In this document: piece after piece, positions 49,635-58,162 of the stretch | Position numbering within the stretch: the stretch's first letter is position 1 | How the letters are laid out: every line of letters starts with the position of its first letter | Assembly (NCBI GenBank): GCA_964649085.1 | Contig: CAZYPN010000009.1 | Location: forward strand, 1-64,000 | Length of the DNA: 64,000 nt | Source of the DNA: JADMJV01 sp964649085 | GTDB lineage: Bacteria; Vulcanimicrobiota; Xenobia; Xenobiales; JADMJV01 | Reading direction: 5' to 3' | The notes under the pieces: generated by a model | Database searches by the model: none | Seen by the model: the letters and a program-made list of their open reading frames with translations, nothing else | What the model was told of the DNA's origin: nothing | Made by a program: the position numbers and the translations under genes

Positions 49635-51775
49635 TGCATGATGGGAGCGTCTTCGTCGCCCGCAGCGGGCAGCAGGCTGGCGGCCTCGGTGTCGCTCAGC
49701 ATTCCCGCTTCCATCAACTTGGTCAGGGACTGACTCATGGTCTGACTGCCTTCACCGGCCTGGCGGTTCTGAACGGCCTGACTGAGCTGGTCGAGGTGGT
49801 TCTCGGCCAGCAGCGTGCTGATATGACTGTTCACGAGCAAGACTTCAGCGGCCGGCACCAGGCCTTTGCGATCGGCTCGAGGCAACAAACGCTGCGACAC
49901 AACGGCCCGAATGTTATGAGCCACCTGGCGTCGGTCACACAAATGGGCGTGACCCTGAACGTGGTGGAAGACCCGATCCAGAGCCGACAACAGGTTGGGG
50001 GCCGTCAACGAAAGCAGCACCAGATGACCGCTGTCACCCGCCGCCAGGGCCGTCAGGCAGGTGATAGGGTCGTCGGCCGGGTCGACCACGAGCACGTCGG
50101 GGTCGTGCTTGAGGCCGTCGTGAATCGCCTGCACCGAGTCTCGGAAGTCGCCGGGGCACTCGCGCTGGGTGATCAGCGATTGCTGGTCCTGATGAATAAA
50201 GGTCAGCGGCGATTCCAACGTGAGAATGTGCATTTTGCGCGTGCGATTCAACTCGTCGACCAGAGCGGCCAGAGTGGTGCTCTTTCCGGCCCCGAGCGGA
50301 CCGGTTACCAGAATCACGCCGGTCTTGACGCTCGACAGCGTTCGCCGCAGCACCGCGGGCAGCCCGAGATCTTCCAGGCTGGGCATCTGGCTGCGCAGCA
50401 TCTTCAGCGAGGCGCACAGACGATTACGCTGGTAGAAGGCGTGGCCGCGCAGGCGCACGCCAGGTTGCTCGTAGAGGAAGTCGAGGCTGCGCTGCTGCAA
50501 AAGCCGGCGCCGCTCTTCTTTGGAAAGAGCCGAGAAAATCAGCCGTCGACAGTCTTCTTCCCCCAGGCTGTTGTTGCCCACAGGAATCAACTCGCCGTGC
50601 AGCCTCACCATGGGCGTCGAGCCCACCTTGATGTGCAGGTCGCTGGCCTGATTGGAATTCATAACGTTCAACAGGTCGCGCAGCCCGAAGCGCAGCTCGG
50701 TGATCTCGGGCGCCTCCAGATCGGCCTCGGAAACGCTGGACACAGAGACCGACGCACCCAGCTCGGCGGGACTTCCCCCCCGACCCTTTTCTTCCAGAGC
50801 TCGCACCAAACGCACCGCCAGGTCGACCTTGTCGCTGTACTTCTCGGTTTCGCTCGATAGCTGCTGACTGCGCTGAAGCAGCTGCTCATAACGTTCTACG
50901 TTCGACTGCAGCGTGGCCTCGAGCTGGTCCACCTTGGCGGCGGCAGTCTGGGCGCGAGCGCCGATCTCGCTCTGGTTCGAAAAGGTGGCCTGCAGAGACT
51001 CCAGCTCTGAACGCAGCTCGGAAATATCCTCCAGGGCGGCTCGCGAATCGAGAGCGTCGGCCAGCTCGCCCAGCGTCGCCTGCACTTCCTGCTGGAAGGC
51101 ATTCAGCAGATCCTGCGAGTCCTGAACGGCCGTCTGCACCCGATTTCCCTGCTCAGCCAGCTTGCCCTCGAGTTCACGGTGGAGTCCTTCGAGCTGGCGG
51201 CGGACATCTTCACTCAGGGCCTGCAGCTTGCTTTGATCCTGCAACGAAGCCTGCAGTTCCTGACGCAACTTCTGCGTCTGGCTCTCCAGGCTGTGGGTGA
51301 GTTCTTCGAGGCGGGTCGCCACGAGGTCGTTCTCTTCCTCGCGAGCGGCCTCGAGCGACTCGAAACGCTGCTGAACCTGCTGATAGAGCCGATTGACCAG
51401 TTCGTCCATGCGGCCCGGAAGCGACTCGAGCGCGCCCTGTCCGGCCACATTGGCCAGTCGTTCAGCCATCTCGCCCAACCGCTGAGCGACGATCTGATGC
51501 GACTCCCGTAGCTGCTCCAGGGCCTTCTTCTGCTGGTCGAGCTCCTGAAAGAGCTCGTCGTCGCCCTCGGCGTCCTCTTCGAATTCGCGGGCCAGTTTAT
51601 CGACTTTGGCACGGACGGTGCGCTGGTCGCGAATCTGCTCTTGAGTGGACAACAACAGATTCTGTAGTTCTTCCTCGATGGAAGTTACGCGAATGTCGAG
51701 ATCGTCGTCGTCATCGTCGAGAATGGAATCCTCTCCACCCTCGCCGTCCGTTCTTCTTCGTCTACGTCTGGCCAA
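49625..51775 (-). CDS. Coiled-coil protein with degenerate PilT-type ATPase domain
   Basis: The 716-residue protein begins with an Arg-rich then Asp-rich segment and about 300 residues of heptad-rich coiled coil. Residues about 365-700 follow the PilT fold: ASDLHIKVGSTPMVRLHGELIP (Asp-box-like entry), ILVTGPLGAGKSTTLAAL (Walker A, intact) and SLTKLMEAGMLSDTEA at the end. The Walker-B/catalytic region is changed: canonical VGEMRD reads VDPADD and GTLHTxS reads LSLTAPN, so the catalytic glutamate and the histidine box are missing. Perhaps it binds but barely hydrolyses ATP, acting as a scaffold. No pilus genes are near; it precedes yggS and the sepF region. Confidence 0.82.
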   Translation of the reverse strand: MARRRRRRTDGEGGEDSILDDDDDDLDIRVTSIEEELQNLLLSTQEQIRDQRTVRAKVDKLAREFEEDAEGDDELFQELDQQKKALEQLRESHQIVAQRLGEMAERLANVAGQGALESLPGRMDELVNRLYQQVQQRFESLEAAREEENDLVATRLEELTHSLESQTQKLRQELQASLQDQSKLQALSEDVRRQLEGLHRELEGKLAEQGNRVQTAVQDSQDLLNAFQQEVQATLGELADALDSRAALEDISELRSELESLQATFSNQSEIGARAQTAAAKVDQLEATLQSNVERYEQLLQRSQQLSSETEKYSDKVDLAVRLVRALEEKGRGGSPAELGASVSVSSVSEADLEAPEITELRFGLRDLLNVMNSNQASDLHIKVGSTPMVRLHGELIPVGNNSLGEEDCRRLIFSALSKEERRRLLQQRSLDFLYEQPGVRLRGHAFYQRNRLCASLKMLRSQMPSLEDLGLPAVLRRTLSSVKTGVILVTGPLGAGKSTTLAALVDELNRTRKMHILTLESPLTFIHQDQQSLITQRECPGDFRDSVQAIHDGLKHDPDVLVVDPADDPITCLTALAAGDSGHLVLLSLTAPNLLSALDRVFHHVQGHAHLCDRRQVAHNIRAVVSQRLLPRADRKGLVPAAEVLLVNSHISTLLAENHLDQLSQAVQNRQAGEGSQTMSQSLTKLMEAGMLSDTEAASLLPAAGDEDAPIMQWL

Positions 51776-51837
51776 GCGAACCTCTCGACACTAATTTGCT
51801 GCTGCTCCTTCTGGGAAAAGCCTCGCCTTCCTCTCCG

Positions 51838-53367
51838 CTAAGCAAGTTCCCCGAGACTATGTTCGATTTTCCCAACCATTTCTGGCAGGGATTCACGAGC
51901 ACGTCGCAGGTCGTCGTAGAGCGGCCGGTCTTGATCGACGAAGCTCACCGCCTCGCGCAGGCAGGCATAGGCCAGTTCGGTGGCCGGGCCAAAGCTCAGC
52001 GGACGGCGATAATCGAGAGCCTGGGCCGCGGCCATCCATTCGCAAGCCAGAATCTGTTCCAGATGGTCGAGCAACTTTTCCAACTTGAAACCGGCGGCCG
52101 GGCCCATACTCACGTGGTCTTCGTGGCCGGCCGAAGTGGGAATCGTGTCACAGCTGGAAGGGTGACAGAGAATCTTGTTCTCGCTGGCCAGTGCGGCGGC
52201 CACGTATTGCACCAACATGAGCCCCGAATGCAGCCCCTGCTGGGCCGTGAGGAAAGGTGGCAACTCGCTGGTATCCGGATTGAGCAGGCGATCACAGCGG
52301 CGCTCCGAGATGGTGCCCAGGTAGCTCAATGCCACTGCGGCCGCGTCGAGCGCCAGCGCCACCGGGGCGCCGTGAAAGTTGCCCCCGCTCAGAATGCGCC
52401 CAGACTCGGGAAACACCAGCGGATTGTCGGTGACCGAATTCAATTCGCGTTCGACCAACTCCACGCACCAGCTCACCCCCTCACGAGCCGCCCCGTGCAC
52501 CTGGGGCGTGCAGCGCAGGCTGTAAGGGTCCTGAACCTTGGCGCAGTTTTTGTGAGAAGCCACCAGCTCCGACCCCTGCATGCAGCGACGCAGGTTGGAG
52601 GCACTGGCGATCTGTCCGGGGTGAGGCCGCACCTGCTGAATTTCGGCAGCAAAGGCACTGTCGGTGCCCAGCAGCGCCTCGACGCTCATGGCCGCAATAA
52701 TGTCGGCGGCCTTACAGAGCCAGCGGGCCCGCCCCAAACACTGCACCGCCAGTGCCGTCATCAACTGGGTGCCGTTGATGCAAGCCAGCGCTTCTTTGGC
52801 CAGAAACGAGTATGCCTTCAGACCTCGGGCCGCCAGCGCGGCGGCAGCCGTCATTCGCTGCCCCTCGAGAAAGGCCTCACCCTCGCCCATCAGCACCAGA
52901 GCCACATGAGACAAAGGCGCCAGGTCGCCACTGGCGCCCACCGACCCACGACTGGGGACCAGCGGAACAATGCCCGAGTTATAGAGAGCCTGGAACGATT
53001 CCAGCAAGGGCCAGCTGACCCCGGAATAGCCGCCGAGCAGCGAATTGATCCGCAGGGCCATCAAGATGCGCACCGTGGCTTCCGACAGGGGGTCGCCCGT
53101 TCCGGCCGCGTGGCTGCGCACCAAATTGCGTTGCAGGTCGGCCACCTGATCATGGGAGATGCGCACCGAAGACAGTCGACCGAAACCGGTATTGATGCCG
53201 TACACCACCCGCTCTTCGGCCAGCACCTGTTCCACCAGATCGCGCGAGGCCAGGGTGCGCTCTCGAGTCGATGGGTGCAGTTCCAGGTGGGTTTGGCTCT
53301 GGGCCAGTTGCAGAGCCTCAGAAAGCTTCAATGGTTGGGCAGGATGCCCGAGAACAACCGTCGTCAT
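51838..53367 (-). CDS. hutH: Histidine ammonia-lyase
   Basis: The 509-residue enzyme deaminates histidine to urocanate. The MIO prosthetic group forms from Ala145-Ser146-Gly147 in GSVGASGDLAPLSH, and the catalytic tyrosine is in VVYGINTGFG. QNLVRSH-like (RNLVRSHAAG) and GGNFHGAP motifs are present. No hutU, hutI or hutF is near, so the rest of histidine breakdown must be elsewhere, or this is another aromatic ammonia lyase; length and motifs favour histidine. It is the last gene of the nine-gene operon, its ATG overlapping the upstream stop by four bases. Confidence 0.93.
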   Translation of the reverse strand: MTTVVLGHPAQPLKLSEALQLAQSQTHLELHPSTRERTLASRDLVEQVLAEERVVYGINTGFGRLSSVRISHDQVADLQRNLVRSHAAGTGDPLSEATVRILMALRINSLLGGYSGVSWPLLESFQALYNSGIVPLVPSRGSVGASGDLAPLSHVALVLMGEGEAFLEGQRMTAAAALAARGLKAYSFLAKEALACINGTQLMTALAVQCLGRARWLCKAADIIAAMSVEALLGTDSAFAAEIQQVRPHPGQIASASNLRRCMQGSELVASHKNCAKVQDPYSLRCTPQVHGAAREGVSWCVELVERELNSVTDNPLVFPESGRILSGGNFHGAPVALALDAAAVALSYLGTISERRCDRLLNPDTSELPPFLTAQQGLHSGLMLVQYVAAALASENKILCHPSSCDTIPTSAGHEDHVSMGPAAGFKLEKLLDHLEQILACEWMAAAQALDYRRPLSFGPATELAYACLREAVSFVDQDRPLYDDLRRARESLPEMVGKIEHSLGELA

Positions 53368-53849
53368 GGCTCGAAGTTTTTGACCATCTGCACCCGTTCC
53401 TCCAGGTAGCCTTGCTGCAGGTAAAACTGGTGAGCCCGGTGATTGGCCAGCGTCACCCCCAGCCCGATGGCTCCCATTCCTTGCTGGCGTGCAAACTGCT
53501 CGGCCAGTTCCAGCAAATGGCGCCCCACCCCCTGCCCCCAGTAGCCAGGGTGCACCGACACATCGTAAATCCAGGCCTGAGGGGTGCCGGTGGAAGAATC
53601 TTTTTGGTGGGCCACTACGATGATGTGGCCCACCACCTTCGCCTGATCGAGCGCAACGAAAACGCCGCTTTGCTCCATCGCCAGAATCTCGGGCAACGAC
53701 TGCAAATCCTCCCGGCGGTAGTGTCTGACCTGCTCGGCAGCCACCGGGCGAAAGGGCGACACCGAGTGGAGAACCATATCGGTAGCCAGTTCAATGATGG
53801 CGGGCAGGTCGTGTTCGGTGGCCTCGCGATAGGTCAGCATCAGGTCCAA
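53364..53849 (-). CDS. GNAT-family N-acetyltransferase
   Basis: The 161-residue protein matches a single GNAT domain: YREATEHDLPAIIELA at the start, the acetyl-CoA pyrophosphate loop VHPGYWGQGVGRHLL, then GVTLANHRAHQFYLQQGY near the end. The acceptor cannot be told. It overlaps aroA by ten bases and hutH by four. Confidence 0.86.
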   Translation of the reverse strand: MDLMLTYREATEHDLPAIIELATDMVLHSVSPFRPVAAEQVRHYRREDLQSLPEILAMEQSGVFVALDQAKVVGHIIVVAHQKDSSTGTPQAWIYDVSVHPGYWGQGVGRHLLELAEQFARQQGMGAIGLGVTLANHRAHQFYLQQGYLEERVQMVKNFEP

Positions 53850-55117
53850 CTCCGAATGCGGGCAAAATCTTCAAAATAGCCAGGATAGGTCTTGTTGACG
53901 CAGTCGGGATCTTCGATCTCGATATCGACCGGTCCCAGGGCCGCCAGCGAAAAGCACATCGCCATGCGATGATCGCCGTAGGTAGCAATGGGACTCGTCT
54001 GCCAGCACCTGGGCGGGGTCACTTTCAGTCCATCGGCGAGCATGTCCACTTCGGCTCCCAACTTGCGCAACTCATCGTGGAGGGCTCGTTGCCGGTCACA
54101 CTCTTTGACTCTCCAGTTGTCGACCCCGCGAATGCTACAGGACCCCCGGCAGAACAGGGCCGTGGTGGCCAGGGTCATGGCCGAATCGGGCAGGGCGTTC
54201 AGGTCGACGTCCAGGCCGAGCAGCTTTCCCTGGGGCGGAGCCGAACATTCCACCCAGCCGCGCCCCCACTGCACCCGCGCTCCCATCTGCTGCAGCACTT
54301 CGGCAAAGGCGAGCTCGCCCTGGGTGGTATCGCGGCCCACCCCGTTGACCCGCACCGGACCTCCCCCAATGGCGCCGGCCGCCAGAAAGTAGCTGGCCGC
54401 TGTGGCGTCCCCCTCGACCTGCACTCGACCCGGAGAGCCATAGGACTGGGGCTGAATCCGATAACGACCAGCATCCACCTCGACCTGCACACCGAAGCGG
54501 GCCATCTGAGCCAGCGTCAGATCCACATAGGGGGCCGACACCAGCGGAGCCTGCAAGACGATCTCACCAGGCCCCTGCAACAGCGGTGCTGCCATCAGCA
54601 AGGCCGAGACGAACTGACTGGAAAGGGTTGGGTCCAGCTGGCACACCCCCCCAGCAAGTCGTCGGCCGTGAATGCGCAAAGGGGGATAACCTTCTTCGCC
54701 CAGATACTCGATCTCGGCCCCCCACTGGCGCAGCGCCTCGACCAGAGGGCCGATGGGGCGCTCGTGCATGCGCGGCTCACCGGCCAGCACAAAGCGGCCC
54801 GGCAGTACACTCAACACGGCCACCAGAGGGCGCATGGCCGTGCCGGCATTGCCCAGGAAAAGCTCACCACTGCGCCAGCGGTCCAGCGCAATCGGCTGCA
54901 CCCGCCAGCCGTCGGACTCGGCCTGGAGCGACAACCCCAGGTCGCGCAGTGCCTGGCGCAAGTGAGCGACATCGGCCGAATCGGGCAACGGGCTCAGCAG
55001 CGTGGGCTGGGAACACAGAGCCGAAAGCAATAAAAAGCGGTTGGACAGGCTCTTGGAACCCGGCAGCCAGACTTCGCCCTCGGTTCGCCCGCCAGCGGCC
55101 AGTCTCAACACACGCAT
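53840..55117 (-). CDS. aroA: 3-phosphoshikimate 1-carboxyvinyltransferase (EPSP synthase)
   Basis: This 425-residue enzyme joins PEP to shikimate-3-phosphate in the chorismate pathway. Landmarks are LPGSKSLSNRFLLLSAL, FLGNAGTAMRPL with the glyphosate-sensitive-type GNAGTAMRP segment, ERPIGPLVEAL, GDATAASYFLAAGAI, ATYGDHRMAMCF and VNKTYPGYFEDF. The start ATG 55117 lies just inside the end of lipM; an extension of 14 codons is unsupported. It has no chorismate-pathway neighbours, so the gene is placed in an unrelated operon. Confidence 0.95.
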   Translation of the reverse strand: MRVLRLAAGGRTEGEVWLPGSKSLSNRFLLLSALCSQPTLLSPLPDSADVAHLRQALRDLGLSLQAESDGWRVQPIALDRWRSGELFLGNAGTAMRPLVAVLSVLPGRFVLAGEPRMHERPIGPLVEALRQWGAEIEYLGEEGYPPLRIHGRRLAGGVCQLDPTLSSQFVSALLMAAPLLQGPGEIVLQAPLVSAPYVDLTLAQMARFGVQVEVDAGRYRIQPQSYGSPGRVQVEGDATAASYFLAAGAIGGGPVRVNGVGRDTTQGELAFAEVLQQMGARVQWGRGWVECSAPPQGKLLGLDVDLNALPDSAMTLATTALFCRGSCSIRGVDNWRVKECDRQRALHDELRKLGAEVDMLADGLKVTPPRCWQTSPIATYGDHRMAMCFSLAALGPVDIEIEDPDCVNKTYPGYFEDFARIRSWT

Positions 55118-55785
55118 CGCAGCCGCTCTTCCAGAGAGGCCAGTTCCTCTTCCTTCCAACCCTGCTCTTCCAGGGGCTCGGGAAAGGCCCCGATCAGATC
55201 GTCCATGGTCATTGGTCCGAGTTGAGCCGGCAATTCGCCTCCGGGAAAAATGGCCGTAAACAGTCGAGCATCCACGGCCAGGGGCAGTGAACCGTGCTGA
55301 AGCAGGCGCTCTCCGCGCCTCAACTGGGCCGAGCCCAGCAGCTTGCGCCCGCCCAGTTGGAGTTCACCGGCCAGAGAAGCCTGGTAGCACGAGGGCGCTC
55401 TCGGCTGGCCAACCCTGCCCCGTGTGCTGGCCGTGGCCACTTCGATGCCCAATCGACTCAGGGTGCTGTGCCACAGGCCGGTCAGATGGCGATAGACACC
55501 CTCGACGGAACCCGAACTTTGGGGAAGCACCATCGCATAGGTGATTTCTTGATGATGCAACACGGCCCGTCCCCCGCTAGGACGGCGCACCAGGCCCACG
55601 CCCAGGCCCTGAAGGAGAGCAGGGTCGAGCCAGTCCTGGCGCTGGGCATAGCCCAGCGACAGCCAGGGCCCTTTCCATGAGTAAAGGCGAAGGGTGGGCC
55701 GTTGGGCGTTGTCGAGCAACCACTCGTCGGCCGCCATATTCCACGGGCCCTCAGCGGGGCCGTCGACGATCAGCCGCCAGGTCAG
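55105..55785 (-). CDS. lipM: Octanoyltransferase LipM, apparently starting at CTG
   Basis: LipM moves octanoate from acyl carrier protein to GcvH, the first step of lipoyl assembly. Motifs are RRPSGGRAVLHHQEITYAMV, the catalytic cysteine in SCYQASLAGEL, and KLLGSAQLRRGERLLQHGSLPL. The conserved family N-terminus (TWRLIVDGPAEGPWN) lies upstream of the first ATG (55737) in frame, with no ATG, GTG or TTG before it; a CTG at 55785 overlaps the previous gene's stop (CTGA) exactly as other starts here do. That gives 226 residues. Its position in the gcv operon matches its GcvH substrate. Confidence 0.85.
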   Translation of the reverse strand: MTWRLIVDGPAEGPWNMAADEWLLDNAQRPTLRLYSWKGPWLSLGYAQRQDWLDPALLQGLGVGLVRRPSGGRAVLHHQEITYAMVLPQSSGSVEGVYRHLTGLWHSTLSRLGIEVATASTRGRVGQPRAPSCYQASLAGELQLGGRKLLGSAQLRRGERLLQHGSLPLAVDARLFTAIFPGGELPAQLGPMTMDDLIGAFPEPLEEQGWKEEELASLEERLRCVC

Positions 55786-56729
55786 CGGCGCAAGGCCTTG
55801 CGCATGCTGATGCGGGTGCCTTTACCAGGAGCCGAATCAATCTCCACCTGATCCATGAGATTGAACATCAGGAACAGCCCCCGTCCGTCCTCGGCAAACA
55901 GGTCGGGAGGCTCCTTGCCCTTATCGGTGGGGTCGAAGCCCTGTCCGTAGTCGCGCACCTCGACGCGGAACTCGCCGTCACGCATCGTGTAGAGCACATC
56001 CATACCCGCCTCGGAACCGCCATGTTCGATGGCGTTGTCGCACACCTCGCCCACGGCGGTCACGATGTCGTATACTTCTTCTTCACTGAAGTCCACCCGA
56101 CGAGCGATCGCCTCGGCCTGCACCCGAACGACGGCGGCAAACTCGGTGGAGCACGGCACCTTCAGGCGAATCTCCGAGGCCGACTTGACCACCTCTTCCC
56201 ACTTTTCCAAAGCCTTCTCGTGCTCTTTCATCATGTCGCTCTGGCTGCTTCGATAGCTGCTGGAGAGGCCGATGAAATATTCGTCGAAAACCTGGTTGAT
56301 ACGCTCTTGCAGCGAAAAGACGTCGTGAGCCGTGAGTCCCTCGGCAGCCCGCATCAAACATTCCCAGACTTCGTTGCGCATGATTTGCAGGCCGCGAATC
56401 AAGTCCTCAAATTCGATAGCCATGCGCACTCGACGCGCCGCGATGCCCTCTTCGAAAGTTACGATCTCATCGTGGAGCGTGCTGCCTTGCTTGGAAGCTC
56501 CGTCGGTCTGCTCGCTTTCCAGCGAACGAACCAGAAAGAGCGTCAGGCGCCGCACAGTGCTCACCGACTCGTCCTTGGGCACCGAACCCGAACGATACGA
56601 AGCGAGTTCCTCGAAGCAGCGGTCGGAAACCCGCAGGGAAAGGTCCTCGAGGCTCTGCTTCAACAGTTCGGCTGCCAGCCCGAAGGCGCGCACTCGTGCG
56701 GAGGAGTCTAAGATAACCCTTCCTCCCAA
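55782..56729 (-). CDS. RsbW-type anti-sigma regulatory kinase with N-terminal sensor-like domain
   Basis: The C-terminal 130 residues form a GHKL ATPase of the serine-kinase anti-sigma class: N-box GEVCDNAIEHGG, VRDYGQGFDP, EDGRGLFLMFNLMDQ and GKGTRIS. The N-terminal 180 residues are helical (FEDLIRGLQIMRNEVWECL) and resemble co-antagonist domains such as RsbRD. It probably controls a sigma factor or partner-switch anti-anti-sigma not in the window. The likely start is TTG 56729 overlapping gcvPB by 22 bases; GTG 56693 is an alternative. Presence inside the gcv operon is odd. Confidence 0.83.
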   Translation of the reverse strand: MGGRVILDSSARVRAFGLAAELLKQSLEDLSLRVSDRCFEELASYRSGSVPKDESVSTVRRLTLFLVRSLESEQTDGASKQGSTLHDEIVTFEEGIAARRVRMAIEFEDLIRGLQIMRNEVWECLMRAAEGLTAHDVFSLQERINQVFDEYFIGLSSSYRSSQSDMMKEHEKALEKWEEVVKSASEIRLKVPCSTEFAAVVRVQAEAIARRVDFSEEEVYDIVTAVGEVCDNAIEHGGSEAGMDVLYTMRDGEFRVEVRDYGQGFDPTDKGKEPPDLFAEDGRGLFLMFNLMDQVEIDSAPGKGTRISMRKALRR

Positions 56730-58162
56730 CGCAGCACCGGTTTGCGGGCGGCTCGAACCTCGTCCAGTCGACCCACCGGGGTGGTGTGGGGCGCCGACTG
56801 CACCAGTTCGGGATCTTCCTGGGCAATCTTGAGCATCGTGTCGATGAATCGATCCAGCGTCTCCAGTGACTCGGTTTCGGTGGGCTCGATCATGAGCGCT
56901 TCCTCGACAATCAGCGGGAAATACACCGTAGGCGCATAGTAGCCGTAGTCGAGCAAGCGCTTGGCCACGTCCATAGCCTTCACGCCGCGCTCTTTCTTGC
57001 TCTCCTTGAGGGTCATCACGAATTCGTGCATACAGGTGCGGTCGTAGGCCACCGGATAGGCCTGGCGCAGGCGAGAACGCATGTAGTTGGCCGCCAGCAC
57101 CGCTCCTTCCCCGACCTGCTTGAGACCCTCGGCCCCGTGGTAACGGATGTAGGTGTAAGCGCGAACCAGCACCAGGAAGTTGCCCCAGAAGGTGCGCACC
57201 CGACCGATACTTTCGGGGGGATGGTCAAAGGCATAGCCCTGGTCGACTTTCATGACTCGAGGAGTGGGCAAAAACTGCACCAGCTCTCCACGGGCGCCCA
57301 CGGGGCCAGCCCCGGGTCCGCCGCCGCCGTGAGGCGTGGAAAAGGTCTTGTGCAGGTTCAGATGCACCAGGTCAAAGCCCATGTCGCCGGGCCGGGCATT
57401 GCCCAGCAATGCGTTCATATTGGCACCGTCGTAGTACAGCAGCCCGCCCGCCTCGTGCACCCCTTCAGCCACCTCGAGGATCTGCTCTTCAAACAGACCC
57501 AGAGTGCTGGGATTGGTCAACATCAAACAGGCCAGACTGTCGTTCAAATGGGGGCGCAGGGCCTCCAGATTCACGTCGCCGCGCTCGTTCGAGGGCACGG
57601 TGACCACCTCGAAACCGGCCAGGGCCGCGCTGGCCGGATTGGTGCCGTGACTGCTGTCGGGAACCACCACGATCTTGCGCTGGCTTTCGCCGCGCTTGCG
57701 GAAGTAGGCCGCCACCATCAACAGGGCCGTCAATTCGCCCTGGGCACCGGCGGCGGGCTGCAAGGTGATCTGGTCCATTCCGGTGATCTCGGCAAGGTGG
57801 TTCTGCAGCTCAAACATCAGCTGCAGCGCCCCCTGAGCAGCCGAAACCGGTAGCATGGGGTGCAGACGGGCAAACCCCGGCAGCCGGCTGGTCACTTCGT
57901 TGATGCGCGGGTTGTACTTCATGGTGCACGACCCCAGCGGATACATGGTGGTATCAATCCCGTAGTTCAGTTGGGAAAGCCTCACAAAATGGCGCACCAC
58001 CTCGAGCTCAGACAGCTCGGGCAAGGCCGGCTTCGACTCGGGTCGCATCGACTCGGGCAGGCTCTCGCGCCAGTCGCTCTTCAGGGATACGGGCGGAGGA
58101 ATCACGCCGCGACGCCCGGGAGAAGACTTCTCAAACAGGGTAGGCTCGGTCTTCAGGCTCAC
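56708..58162 (-). CDS. gcvPB: Glycine dehydrogenase (decarboxylating) subunit 2
   Basis: This 484-residue subunit completes the two-chain P-protein, which decarboxylates glycine and loads the aminomethyl group on GcvH. The PLP lysine is in VHLNLHKTFSTPHGGGGPG, and GSCTMKYNPRINE, LQPAAGAQGELTALL and DSSHGTNPASAA are family blocks. GTG 58162 overlaps the gcvPA stop (GTGA) and is the proper start; the longer frame to the right is unrelated sequence. Confidence 0.95.
   Translation of the reverse strand: MSLKTEPTLFEKSSPGRRGVIPPPVSLKSDWRESLPESMRPESKPALPELSELEVVRHFVRLSQLNYGIDTTMYPLGSCTMKYNPRINEVTSRLPGFARLHPMLPVSAAQGALQLMFELQNHLAEITGMDQITLQPAAGAQGELTALLMVAAYFRKRGESQRKIVVVPDSSHGTNPASAALAGFEVVTVPSNERGDVNLEALRPHLNDSLACLMLTNPSTLGLFEEQILEVAEGVHEAGGLLYYDGANMNALLGNARPGDMGFDLVHLNLHKTFSTPHGGGGPGAGPVGARGELVQFLPTPRVMKVDQGYAFDHPPESIGRVRTFWGNFLVLVRAYTYIRYHGAEGLKQVGEGAVLAANYMRSRLRQAYPVAYDRTCMHEFVMTLKESKKERGVKAMDVAKRLLDYGYYAPTVYFPLIVEEALMIEPTETESLETLDRFIDTMLKIAQEDPELVQSAPHTTPVGRLDEVRAARKPVLRWEEGLS

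Noticed and set aside
51796..53409. 537-codon plus-strand frame over hutH
   Set aside because: Antisense to hutH, whose MIO motif and length are unambiguous; the frame has the His/Gln/Arg-rich composition of a shadow.
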